Shown piece by piece: positions 35,252 to 46,281 of a DNA stretch of 64,000 nt (the stretch's first letter is position 1; each line of letters begins with the position of its first letter). The stretch spans positions 81,603,677 to 81,667,676 of the forward strand of contig OY986438.1 in NCBI GenBank assembly GCA_963920525.1, in the 5' to 3' direction. The notes below the pieces were generated by a model, which did not search any database, was not told the DNA's origin, and was given only the letters and a program-made list of their open reading frames with translations. A program made the position numbers and the translations under genes. This stretch comes from Dichetophora obliterata (Eukaryota > Arthropoda > Insecta > Diptera > Sciomyzidae).

Positions 35252-36039
35252 TAGTGTCCGACCGAGACCGGAATTTGTCCGAAACCAAATATTCGGCCAT
35301 TTTATAATATTCGGCCGAGACCGAAATTGGTAATTAATATGAAAATTTAAGTTTTTACAAAAATCTTTTTTTGTATTAAAAAGAAACAAAAGTACTTTCA
35401 TAAACATAAGAAAAAAATTTAATATAAAAAAGTATTACTTGAATATTGAAAATTATAATAATGAATTGAAGTTTACTAAAATAATAAATGAGATAATTTT
35501 GTATTTTATTTTTTATTGCAAAAGTATTGCATACTTTATGTCTTCCGTACACACTGAAAATAGTATGCAGCTACAATGCACATTTTTGTAGAAGTACAAA
35601 AGTATTTTTGTTTTTTTTTAAAGGTTCAGTATTATAAAAATATAAATATTTCGTTTTCTTTTCCTTTGTTCCACACACACAGAATTCGTTCGGAAGTTTA
35701 ATTATCAATTTTTGGCCTATAAAACTTTAATATTGATTGTAATAGAGATGATAAAATCGAAAATGATACTATCGAACGCATAAAATTAACCAAAATGTTT
35801 TCCGTTAACACGAGAAATCAAATTATAGAAAAATTCACAATTTTTGTTTTTTACAATGCGTTGTAAATATTTTTATTAAACCAAACTTATATGTTTTTAT
35901 ATGTTTATTAAATGACTGATGCAAGAAATTTTTAACAAAAGTTTCAGCAAGTTTCGGCTTCTCGGCCTCAATATGGCTAAAACTGATAAAAAGGGCTGAA
36001 ACTGGCCGTAACCAAAACCGAATTTTCGGTCGGACACTA
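35252..36039. mobile_element. hAT MITE with exact 8-bp duplication, 788 bp
   Basis: The ends are TAGTGTCCGACCGA and its perfect inverted copy. ATTGTAAC is duplicated at 35244-35251 and 36040-36047. Copy A of the surrounding repeat has the unoccupied site (ATTGTAACTCTCATTC near 23349), which confirms both boundaries. The interior has repeated ATTCGGCC and GACCGAAA words and no transposase. Confidence 0.9.
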
Positions 36040-38289
36040 ATTGTAACACTCATTCATCATAAAAAAATTTTTTTATTAAAAAAATTGTTGATCTTGTTCA
36101 AAATGGCGCTCCATGAGACGCTTTCTAGGAAAAGGGGCATGGGCGGTGTTGTAGATTTTGACTTTTCTACTTATCTGAAAAATAAATACCAAGAATATTA
36201 TTAATCACTATGAGTGCAGCTATGGCTGGCGCTAGAAAAAAAACAGATACGTCGTTGATCACACGAGAGAAGTGTAGCTTTTTCGCAGTTTCATAAGTTT
36301 GTTAATACTATGGTTTTTTTAATAAAAAAATTTTTAAATTAAAAAATTTTAAATACCGTATATACAGTATATTATCGATATTACATCAATATTTGTCCCT
36401 AATCGTGTTGTACAAATATTTGGATGCTTATCATTCGTAAATTATATTTATCAAAACGGCATTGTTTAAGGCCTAAAATATTTATGAATTTGTTTTTTTT
36501 TTTATATTTCAAAAGTGTTGTCTTTCTGACGTTATTTTTACTTTTACAGCCATTTTAGAAGGTATGGAGCCACAGTGTTTCGTCTACATTCATTCTCTTT
36601 ATATTCATTTATCTTGAAACTACTTTTTTTGGCATGGTGTTGTAGAAAAAACAAAAAGTATTTAGCCGAATCATCTGAAATTTAAATATGCTATACATCA
36701 GTGGTTATCGCTGGAACTATAATCAAAGTTTTATTTCAAAAACATCGTATATTTTACACTCAATAACCGGTAGAAAACAAGCTGTTTTAGGAACTTAATT
36801 TTCAAAAGCGCGTCATTCTGTCAATTTTCAATATTTTTTCTTTCTAGTGCCAGCCATAGATGCACTCATAGTGATTAATAATGTTTTTGGTTTTTCTTTT
36901 TCAGATAAATAGTAAATTCAAAATCTACAACACCGCCCTTGCCCCTTTTCTTTGAGAGCGTCTCATTGAGCGCCATTTTGAACAAGATCTACAATTTTTT
37001 TATGAACAAATAATGTTTTTTATGATAAAGAGAGTTACAATATACCTTAAAAGTTTAAATATCGTTGTTTAATATTTTAAATTTGTAAAAAAATCCTAAA
37101 AATACCTTAAATTTTCGAGCGCTAGACTGCCGGCCTTGCCTTAAGTGCTTGTGAACATTCATGTCTGAATTCGCAATTAAAATCTTCACCTTAAACAATT
37201 GTTATCTTGTGATTACATAGATTATTATGATCTGCTGCAACATAGCTTCACGCATTCACATGTAGAATAGTTAATGCACAATCCTCTTAACACATTCTTG
37301 TAATCTGTTGCATCATAGCTTCACGCATTCACGTGTATTTAACTTATAGTTAATGCACAATCATATATTCTTGTCATATACTGCAACATAGCTTCAGCTA
37401 ATAGTTAATATTGAATTGACCACTTAACGTAATGAAGGTGTTTGGAAATATTTTTAATTTTATATCATCTTGTTTAAATAGACGCAAGTAAAAAAACAAC
37501 AACAATTCTTAGAAAAAAGGTGTACGGAACAAAATGCCGTTTTTGAGATTTTACTCACGCAAATCACAAAACAAGGCGTAAAAAGCTTCGCTTCAATATT
37601 GAAAATTGACAGAATGACGCGCTTTTGAAAATTAAGTTCTGAAAATGCTTGTTTTCTACCGGGTATTAAGTGTAAAATATAAGACTTTTTGAAATAAAAC
37701 TTTGATTCTAGTTCCAGCGATAAAGCTCAAGAATATTTTGGAAATTTGAAATGCAAGCTTAGTCATCAATGGTTTATTAACAATTTTGCGTCAAAAATTT
37801 CCAAAATGTTGTTGAGCTTTATCTTAAAAATGAAAACTCCCTTTTTCAATTCCGCGTGAAAAATTATTCATGATACTGTATATAGACTGTATACTTTTGA
37901 AATATAAAAAAAAAATTAATTTCAAACTTATGAAACTTATCAAACTTATGAAACTGCGAAAAAGATTCGCTTCTCTCGTGTGTACTGCGATGCATCTGTT
38001 TTTTACTTATAAATTACTTTTAATTGTTTTTTTACTTCAATACATATCAATATTAATGTTGTTATTTCCATCATCTATGTGGCATTCAAAAGATTTAATT
38101 TAATTTGTCAACAATATATTCAAATACAAATACAAATACTGTTTGAAGTGATGTTATTTTGTGCCTTGTTTTGGAATTTTGTTAAGTTCTGGTAAAATTT
38201 ATTTCGATATTTCATAGCACAATAAGGCGCTTGCAATATTTGAGTATGAAGGATAGACAAAACATTTTGCTTAAAAGGACCGACGAATA

Positions 38290-39260
38290 TGAAGGTCCGA
38301 GTTCATGAAATGTGATTTACGTTGCACCTGAAAAAGTCGGTGATATCATCGACAAAGAATTCATAGACAACGATATCATTCCGAATGACGAACAAAACAA
38401 TCTCTATCACTTTATCGCCGTTGAAATGGAATTCGAGCCGCAAACCCATGATGCTGCTCCGCTACTAGACCACCAGCAAAATTGAGCAAACGAAAGCGCA
38501 CACATGTCGAAGATGAACCGTCAACATCAGCTGATGGCAACAGCAAAGAATATTGGCAATCCAAGCCTGTGTAGCTAATCATATACACCTAATCCTGATT
38601 TTACACGGTCTTTTTTTACACGATTTTGAAATAACACGGTCGACAGAAATAAACTTATCCTGTTTTTACACGTTATTTTTAAAATAACACGACAAAACTT
38701 ATCCTGTTTATCCTTGAATATGAGATTATTTTTTATTTTTAAATTGTGTTTTTATTTCCTGAAAACTTTAAAATGATTTTGTTTTTGATTTTGCTTGAAT
38801 AAATGTAGAAAAAATTATAAAATGATTATAATATGTGAAATAAAATGAATATGATATACTGAAGAACAAAATATGTGTTTGTTTTACCGAGTTATTAATT
38901 TTTGTAGTCTTTTTGAGGTTGTTGAACCAATCTAATATTTTTCCATTACGGTGTGTCTTTTTTTACACGATTTTTTTTTACACGATATTTTCTGGAACGT
39001 ATGTACCGTGCAAAAACAGGATTAGGTGTACACGTTTTCCTGATTTCTTTGATGGAAGAAGTAGGCGGAAAATCCCCGCATGAGCTATTCGAGATATTTT
39101 TGGACGACGAAATCATTTAACAAATCTTTGATTACACCAATCTCTTGCTCTTGCAGCATTTCGATTATGTGGAAGAACATCGATCGAGTTTGATGCTCTG
39201 AGAAGAGTATTTTGTCTCATGACTGAAGAAATTTTAAAACAACTAAAGGATGAAGGCATT
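38290..39260 (+). pseudogene. piggyBac-like transposase remnant split by a MITE
   Basis: The first part (about 38320-38484) reads VGDIIDKEFIDNDIIPNDE then EMEFEPQTHDAAPLL in one frame. After an inserted MITE the plus strand reads GGKSPHELFEIFLDDEII and, after a stop, IFDYTNLLL. The last two blocks resemble the N-terminal part of piggyBac transposases (P.E.F..FF.DE....I...TN.Y). The catalytic Asp residues are not visible and stops are frequent. The assignment is moderate. Confidence 0.45.
38586..39028. mobile_element. TA-flanked MITE, about 443 bp
   Basis: CACCTAATCCTG at 38586 and inverted CAGGATTAGGTG ending at 39028 are bordered by TA on both sides (38584-38585 and 39029-39030), as in Tc1/mariner-type elements. 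It carries several TTTTTACACG words near both ends. It interrupts the piggyBac-like remnant. Confidence 0.75.
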
Positions 39261-39642
39261 AAATATTTAAAATTCTCGAGAATGACAGTTATGAATGCAA
39301 CTTTTTGAAGTAAGGTGTACTTTACAAAGATCCTGATAATGAACCTTTGCCAATTCCGTCCTCTATGGAGCAATATATAATAAAATGTGTACATTATTAG
39401 GGTCATTTTGCAGCAAAAAATCGAAGACTTACTAGAAAGGAGCTACTATATCCCAAATTTGACTTGCTAAAGTAAGAGCCGTAGTAAGAAGATGCATCAA
39501 ATGTAACATCATGGATAGGAGTTTAAAAAGAGTGAAAGGAGGGATTTCTGAATCCAATTATTAAATTTACGCGTTTATTTAGACCGTAAGTGTCTTATTA
39601 TGGGACTTGATATGCAAACCTCAGAGAATGATGATATTCGTA

Positions 39643-40133
39643 TCCTTTACCCTGTAACTTGGTTTTTTTGTTACGTTCGCTGTAAATTAGGGTCACTCCT
39701 GTCTTGCCCTTATTATGAAAAAATTGCTGCAATGAATATTATCAAAAAACCGATTATTTTTTCAGAAAGCTGACATTTTTTTAGAATTAAAGTAAAGTAA
39801 ATAAGCTCAACGAAAAATTAAGCCTTAACACTTATATTTTAAAGAAAAAAAAAGAGTTAAATAAATGAAATAAGATGCTTAATTTTTTAACCTCAAAATA
39901 GGCTATTTTTAAGGCACGAAAAATTTGGTAGTTTGGGGTTTAAGTTCTGTTATAGCAAGTTTATTTGTTTTTCTCAATAAAAATTATAAAAAAATATTTA
40001 TTATTTAATTTAACAAAAATTATTTTTCACTAAATAAGAGCAAAAACTTTTTTAATTTTTACAAACAAAAATCACCTAAAAAGTTACAAAAAATCACCTG
40101 GCCATGAGTGACCCCACGTTACAAGGTAAAGGT
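39643..40133. mobile_element. TA-flanked MITE, about 491 bp
   Basis: The left end TCCTTTACCCTGTAACTTGG and right end (inverted ACCTTTACCTTGTAACGTGG) lie between TA at 39641-39642 and 40134-40135. A shared inner GGGTCACTC block lengthens the match. It has no gene. Confidence 0.65.
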
Positions 40134-40135
40134 TA

Positions 40136-40251
40136 ATTACAGCAGCCGCAATAGAAGAGTTAGATGAAAACCGTGAGCAAATTAGAGAAGACGCACGAGA
40201 CAACATAGTCAAGATTCAAGAAGAAAATCGGAAAGCGTACAATCCCATGTA
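40136..40251 (+). pseudogene. Gypsy-type integrase C-terminal remnant
   Basis: One frame reads AAIEELDENREQIREDARD then NIVKIQEENRKAYNPM and a stop. The pattern (helical ELREE.R.NI...QE.N...YN) is typical of the segment after the integrase core in Gypsy/BEL polyproteins. Everything else of that element is missing or interrupted by the adjacent MITE. Confidence 0.4.
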
Positions 40252-40254
40252 GAA

Positions 40255-40560
40255 AAAAACAATGGGCCCAATACTCGCCCAGTCTTGCACCAAGAATGCA
40301 TAGATCTGGCCCAAGAATAATACCCTGACATGGCCGAAGACTGGCTAAGCCTTGGAGTGATAAGAAGGGTCGAGACTGGGCATTTAGTTTTAGACCACGA
40401 CTGGTTTAAAACCTTTGGGCAATGCAATCAAACAATAATGGACCAGGACTGGAAAATTTCAAATATCCACAACTGAATGAATGCTGGGTAAACCTTGGAA
40501 TGATAAATAGGGTAGAGACTTGGATGGAAAAACTTGGCCGAAGTTGGTATAAATGTCTTT
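40255..40560. repeat. Diverged direct repeats rich in GACTGG/TTGG words
   Basis: The block CTTGGAGTGATAAGAAGGGT (near 40351) recurs as CTTGGAATGATAAATAGGGT (near 40493), about 142 bp apart, with GAGACTGGG/GAGACTTGG after each. No protein is recognised. Confidence 0.45.
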
Positions 40561-41323
40561 ACCCTTTTAAAAAACTCTTTTCACCCTTTTAAAGACTTGT
40601 TATGAGGATTTGACCCAGACAGTTCCAACTAATATAAATCATTCAGTTAAGCTTCTAAATACAATAAGAAATAAAGTTTATATGAATTTGATATTCAGTT
40701 AAAGTATCTTTTTAATAATAAAATAATAAATGCAATACAAATCAAAACAGAAAAAAAAATTTAATTGAATCGTGATGGCCTTCCACCATCTCGATCCTTG
40801 ACACCAGACAGAAAATGACTAGTGGCCTTAAAAACATTAACTGCAGCATTTAAATATATGTTTTTCATATAAAAACACACTTAATCAACAGTTTTTTCTA
40901 AATTCTAACTTTGGACGATAACAGCTCCACTAAAACAAAAGATACAAAATTTGTTGGTATATCGTTTAATAATCTCAAAATTTTTGCTCCGCTACCGTAC
41001 ATGACACGATAGTGGTTGATATATTGATTAAAAAATTGATATTTTTTTCTAAAATACAAAATATTTATTTTATTTTATGGTGAGTAGTTTTGATTCTAGA
41101 TTAATAATACTAAACACGTGCCAAAAACGTTAAACTCCCTGTTTCTTGAAAACTTTACAATATAGAAGGAAACTGAGTGCAGGTTTGGAACCAGTGTTGA
41201 AAGTACATATAGGAGTATTAATGGGTTAACCAGATCCAAAATTTTAGACTAGCATTATTTATCCAAACATGTCTGAATATAAGAGTACTGATATTATTTT
41301 GTTCGCAGCTGTAAGTCTAAGGC

Positions 41324-41472
41324 TGCCCGCTGAGTAAACGCCGAAGCAGGCAGGCAGGCAGGCAGGCCCTGCGAAGAAACGAGATAGAAATAACTTTTTT
41401 CTCTCTTGTTCACATAGTTTTTCTGTGCCTGTCTGCCTGCCTGTCTGCTTCGGCGCTTACTCTGCGGGCAAC
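41324..41472. repeat. Short foldback sequence with CAGG microsatellite arms
   Basis: The left arm contains GCCCGCTGAGTAAACGCCGA then (CAGG)n. The right arm has inverted GCCCGCAGAGTAAGCGCCGA with CAGGCAGACAGG. The loop is about 60 bp. It could be a small MITE; the target duplication is unclear. Confidence 0.65.
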
Positions 41473-42044
41473 CTAAGACATAAAAAAAATTTCACCAGAA
41501 ATCGTGGCAGAATTAAGGTACTATTACAGTGTAAGAAATAAGTGTAAGTAAGAAATTAAAAATCAATTTTTTTTTCATTATAATATGATTCTTTAAGATC
41601 TTAAGAATACGTATACAAAATTTTAGAAAAAAATATTAAATAGAAAAAAATTATAACATATATTATATTCGTATGTCGCGTAATATTCAAGAACCTTTAA
41701 ATCTTTAATCGCGTTTTTCACGAAACAGGCCCGTAGCCAGAAATTAAGAGCCGGGCAGGCTGAGCCTCCAGTAAAAAATAAACAAATTTTTTTCATACAT
41801 TTGTACATAAATATATATATGCATATTAACATATTTTCAAATGAATTTTTTATATATTTACCTATTATTTAATGACTTCATTGTTCAAATGTATATTTTA
41901 GTAAAAAAAAAAGTTAAGTATATTAACATATTAAATATAACATAAATGAGTATAATGTTTGAAAGCGAATTTCTAATGTACTATTGTATATTGATTTCCA
42001 CTACAGTCACAGCTCTGCTGTTTTATACAAAAGCAATCGTCTTA

Positions 42045-42710
42045 CTTACTTACTTACTTAGTTGGCGCTACAACCGTATGTCGGTCTTGGCCTCATCTAA
42101 GAATTTGCGCCAGCCATTTCTGTCTTTCGCTTGCTGGCGCCAGTTGGAAATTCCAAGCTTCGTCAGGTTGTCCTCTACTTGGTCTTTCCAACGAAGATGC
42201 GGTCGTCCTCTTCTGCGTTGACCGCCGCTGGGTACCGAATCGAATGTTTTCTTCACTGGAGCATCGTCTTTCATGCGCTGAACATGACCAAGCCAGCGAA
42301 GCCGCTCGATTTTAATGCGCTTGACTATGTCGATGTCAGCGTACAGCTCATACAGTTCATCATTCCACCGTATTCGGTACTCGCCATTGACGCAGATTGG
42401 TCCGTAGATCTTACGAAGAATCTTTCTCTCGAATGCTCCTAAAGTCTTTTCATCTAAACTGCTCAGCGTCCAGGTTTGTGATGCGTAAAGTAGGACGGGC
42501 ATGATGAGCGATTTATAGTGCGTTATTTTCCTACTGAGCCCAAAGTAACACCTGTTGGCAAGAGTTATTCTTCGTTTGATCTCAATGCTGATGTCGTTGG
42601 TTGAATTAATGCTGGATCCCAGATAGACGAAGTTCTTCACAACCTCGAAGGAGGTATTGTCAACGGTAACGTGGGTTCCAAGACGCTGGGACTGTTTGTT
42701 TGTTGACACT
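42045..42710 (-). mobile_element. 5'-truncated RTE-type LINE inserted in the hAT
   Basis: The 3' end is a CTTA/TAAG microsatellite (42045-42060) after the ORF stop, typical of RTE elements. AAGCAATCGTCTTA is duplicated at 42031-42044 and 42711-42724. Only the C-terminal end of the polyprotein is present. Confidence 0.85.
42068..42709 (-). pseudogene. RTE reverse transcriptase C-terminal region
   Basis: The frame is open for 213 codons to a stop at 42068 and shows the end of an RTE polyprotein: FVYLGSSIN, IKRRITLANRCYFGL, LLYASQTWTL, RKILRKIYGP, RLRWLGHVQRM and RRRGRPHLRWKDQV. This tail follows the RT thumb. The RT core and endonuclease are lost by 5' truncation, so no enzyme is made. The good reading frame suggests a fairly recent insertion. 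Confidence 0.85.
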
Positions 42711-42721
42711 AAGCAATCGTC

Positions 42722-43297
42722 TTAGTTTCTCTTTAAATTTCCGAAGAATGGTTTCGGGACAAATTTTTCCCAAAAAATGCCTTTAAAAGCGATCAATGAA
42801 AGTTCTTGCAGACGTATTGTAGTCATCGATAATCTTTGAACTCTGTTGATTCGGTTAACACGCGAAAATGATGCTTCGCATGCCGCCGTACTGTTGCCGA
42901 ATGTTTCGATTGCACAAAACAAATTATAAGTATCAGGAAACGCATCGCGCATTAGATACAATTCATTCAACGTATCAAAACTGAATGAATTTGGTGATGT
43001 TTTCTGATGCTCATCCCTTTTTTTGTCCAGATATTTCTTCGCGACAGACATCTCGGCATCAGAGGGTATTTTTAAGCCTATAGAACATAATATTTTTAAA
43101 CTAGCCGGCTTCATTTCGTAAGCTGATGTCAATGCCAACAATATACGATCATTTTTGGTGAAACGCTTTTTTAATTTGCATATAATATTATCAACGATAT
43201 CAAAGTAAGCAGGCTTAATTTCAATAGAATATTCACTTCTCTCACCAAGTGATTGTTCTACTACTGAGTTTTCTAATAGATTCGATCGACGGTGCAC
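42722..43297 (-). pseudogene. hAT transposase C-terminal fragment
   Basis: The frame reads 191 codons with ILLALTSAYEMKPASLKILC, then YNLFCAIETFGNSTAACEAS and FSRVNRINRVQRLSMTTIRL, the C-terminal dimerisation region of the ZMYM1-like branch of hATs (STA..E.SFS). The N-terminal zinc finger and most of the catalytic domain are absent. The end of the frame is at the RTE insertion point. It belongs to the element 41726-44104. Confidence 0.75.
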
Positions 43298-44112
43298 TCT
43301 GCGTGATATAAAACCTTGTTATTTTAATTATTTTTGATCAAAAGTACCTCATTCAATCGCAAGCTATGTCTGCAACATCCATTATTTTCCTTTCAGCCTT
43401 TCCAAATTTGTATGCTCCCAATTAATAGTTCTAGTTAGACTAATAAGACTAATTATAATTAGTAGATTGGGGAAAGTATGTATAACTATTTGAGAATGAA
43501 TGCAAAGTATTTAGATTACAGGAATAGGCGAAGACTGCTGACCTGGTACAGCCACTTAAAGTTGAAAAATCCGAAATACAGTCAGTTGGCCCTTGAATCA
43601 TGATATAATTTCGAAATCCTCCCCATCCATCCTCAAGTAGTTGCAAGTGTTTTTCCTTATCAGAACACCAAACTGGGAGACACAAAAAGTGAAGAAATTG
43701 CTGGAAAAACGACTGCACCAACTGCAATTTCTTTTTTGTGTATATTTAGTTTAAGACACTTAAAATAATAAATTATCTGAAAAACTCGCTCAAAAAATCT
43801 TGAAAACAATTTAAATAACAACGTTCTATAAATTTTCACCAAAAATTAACTTTCTTTACAATTTTTTGCCAGCTGTTATTGGCAATGACTTGTGAAATTT
43901 TGTTTTCTTAATTGTCAGCTGTCAAATGAAAGTGCTGCCATATTTTCAGCGTATGCTTACGTTTATAATGCAAAAGTCTAATTACACTGTGATCAACTGC
44001 AAAATAAACGAGGGCAGTTGTAAAAGCATACGTAAATTTGGCTAGGGCAGGCTCGACGGATTCGCTAGCTACGGGCCATACTAGCCATACTAGCTACGGG
44101 CCTGTCACGAAA

Positions 44113-44805
44113 CAAGGTTTGTGGAATCGGCTTCTAAGATATCTGGAGTTCTACTTGATCGATTTCGATGAATATTGATTCATTGTGATCCTTTTAGACT
44201 CTGTTCTGCACTTAACCTATAAAAAGCCAAAAAACTTTTATATTTTTTTTATGGCTGAAAGTTTCGGCAAAAAAAAGGAAGTTTTTTTGTACATTTTTTT
44301 TCAACGCATGCAATTTTTTTATTTATAGATTTTTTTTTGTTTGCTTAGGTTAAGTGCTCAACTATAACCCTTAACTCAAGAATGTACTTTGATTTTTTAC
44401 TTTCAGACGCTTTGTAAAAGCTGCAGACGAGAAGCCAATTGCAACAATTTTTTTAAACACGCTAAGTTCAACACCCTGTAGAAAATTAACAACTATAAAG
44501 AAAAAAAAAATTTTTTTATTTAATCGTGAACAATTCTTTGTTGTGAAAAAATTTGAATCATTAAAATTAATAATACTAGGTAAAAAAATTAATAAAAAGG
44601 TGTTTTTTTATAGCTACACTCTGTAATAGTACCTTAAGACAAATGCTTTCAGATGAAATAAAAAATTACTATGCAACAGTAAAAAGTTGATTATAAAAAA
44701 ATAATCGTAAATTACGAAAAGCCACTGCTAACAGCAAATATGCATTCAAATCGTTTAGATTGGTGTAAAGCAATAGGATAATGATTATAATGATTATGCA
44801 TAAGT
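44113..44805. other. AT-rich spacer, nothing recognised
   Basis: No motif-bearing frame lies between the hAT right flank and the Tc1 remnant. Confidence 0.5.
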
Positions 44806-44811
44806 CATATT

Positions 44812-44927
44812 CTCTGACGAAAGCAAAATAAATCTTGTTGGTCTAGAGTCAGTAGTCATGGTTCGCCGCAGGCCAAACGAAAGATTCAAAGATGAATGTA
44901 TTCAAAATACTGTAAAAGCATTCTCCG
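44812..44927 (+). pseudogene. Tc1-like transposase remnant, upstream part
   Basis: The frame reads SDESKINLVGLESVVMVRRR, then FKDECIQNTVKA. This fits the first catalytic Asp (FSDES) and the RR.P block of Tc1 transposases. It is cut at TA (44928-44929) by a MITE; the continuation is at 49470. Confidence 0.6.
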
Positions 44928-45050
44928 TACACCGTGAAAAAAAGCTATAGTAAAATCACCTAAGTCGGCTTGGGAAGATAGAGTTGTATGCAAATTATAA
45001 ACTTATGGTTTATAGGATATTGGTTTATTCACCCAAGTGATTTATTGTTT

Positions 45051-46280
45051 TGTAACGGTGATCCCCGTTACAAGTTTGCACCCCGCACACTACGCCACTG
45101 CCTTACTACACCACTGTGCGCTTAACTCAACCAACAGCCATACCTACACACACACGCACACATACAGCCAGCACATTCAACGTAGTCAACAGCCGAGTCT
45201 ACATAAACCACACGCAACGCTATAATTCCCAGAAGGTTAATGGCAGCATACGGATAAATAGACCGCGTTGTGACAGACTTCGGCACGGCTCGAGAGCGTA
45301 GTGCTTTGTACCGTCGCTACTTGCTGGAAACGAGAACAAGTTTGTTCATAGTCGGGTCTTGCCTTAGTCAGTCACACCGAACATCACCAAACATCACCGA
45401 ACTTCAGCAAACACCGAACATATCCGAACATCGCCGAACATCACCGAACAGCACCGAACTTCAGCGAACACCGAACATCACCGAACAGCACCGAACTTCA
45501 GCGAACACCGAACATCACCGAACCTCAGCGAACACCGAACATCACCGAACATCGCCGAACATCACCGAACCTCAGCGAACACCGAACATCACCGAACATC
45601 GCCGAACATCACCGAACAGCACCGAACTTCAGCGAACACCGAACATCACCGTACATCGCCGAACATCACCGAACAGCACCGAACTTCAGCAAACACCGAA
45701 CATATCCGAACATCGCCGAACATCACCGAACATCACCGAACAGCACCGAACGTCAGCGAACACCGAACATCACCGAACATCGTCGAACATCACCGAACAT
45801 CACCGAACATCGCCGAACAGCACCGAACAACACCGAACCTCAGCGAACACCGAACATCACCGAACATCGCCGAACATCACCGAACAGCACCGAACTTCAG
45901 CGAACACCGAGCATCACCGAACACCGCCGAACAGCACCGAACAGCACCGAACTTCAGCGAACACCGAACATCACCGAATATCACCGAACAGCACCGAACT
46001 TCAGCGAACACCGAACATCACCGAACATCACCGAACTTCGCCAAATACCAAATATCATCGAACCAGCATCGGCAGACTCACCCACCGCTGTAAATTTATC
46101 ATATTCCTAAAATATTGTGTATTGTAAGAAAGACTTGATTTAACAATAAAACAGAAAATATCGTCTGAGCACGAAAATCACCAAGTCTACTTATTTATTT
46201 TGGACAAAAGTTTGAGGGTCTTTTGTTTGACCCTGGAACCGCTGAGCATACCTCAGCCTGTGAACAAAACCCCCATTACA
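45051..46280 (+). repeat. 5' LTR with internal decamer array
   Basis: 1230 bp. It includes a CA-rich segment (45150-45175), the decamer array (about 45375-46055) and a polyadenylation-type AATAAA near 46145. Confidence 0.9.
45375..46055. repeat. CGAAC decamer array in the 5' LTR
   Basis: Units such as CGAACATCAC, CGAACAGCAC, CGAACTTCAG and CGAACATCGC follow each other with a 10-bp period, interspersed with 7-bp CGAACAC units. CGAAC recurs several dozen times. Confidence 0.9.
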
Positions 46281-46281
46281 A

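Larger units (their letters stand above)
34660..38010. mobile_element. Large non-coding repeat (copy B), rearranged into overlapping palindromes
   Basis: Compared with copy A (X-Z-Y), this copy reads X forward (34660-36240), then Y, Z and X reversed (36240-37598, X shortened), then part of Z and Y forward (37599-38010). The right edge of the reversed X is CGCTTCAATA at 37598, mirroring TATTGAAGCG at the left. The reversed X has about 86-bp subrepeats containing CATAGCTTCACGCATTCAC (37245-37400). No protein gene occurs. Confidence 0.6.
41726..44104 (-). mobile_element. hAT element with exact ends and TCACGAAA duplication
   Basis: The ends are CAGGCCCGTAGCCAG (41726) and inverted CAGGCCCGTAGCTAG (to 44104). 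TCACGAAA is duplicated at 41718-41725 and 44105-44112. It holds a C-terminal transposase frame on the minus strand and a later RTE insertion (42045-42710). Without the insertion it is about 1.7 kb, shorter than autonomous hATs, so it is an internally deleted copy. Confidence 0.85.

Noticed and set aside
45375..46055. CRISPR-like array
   Set aside because: Units are contiguous decamers without unique spacers, inside an LTR of a eukaryotic retrotransposon.
45270..46127. 285-codon frame across the 5' LTR (and 277 codons in the 3' LTR) with TSPNITEH-type repeats
   Set aside because: The decamer array lacks stops in several phases. The frame stays open even after a 10-bp unit change, so openness is a by-product of the repeat, not evidence of a protein.
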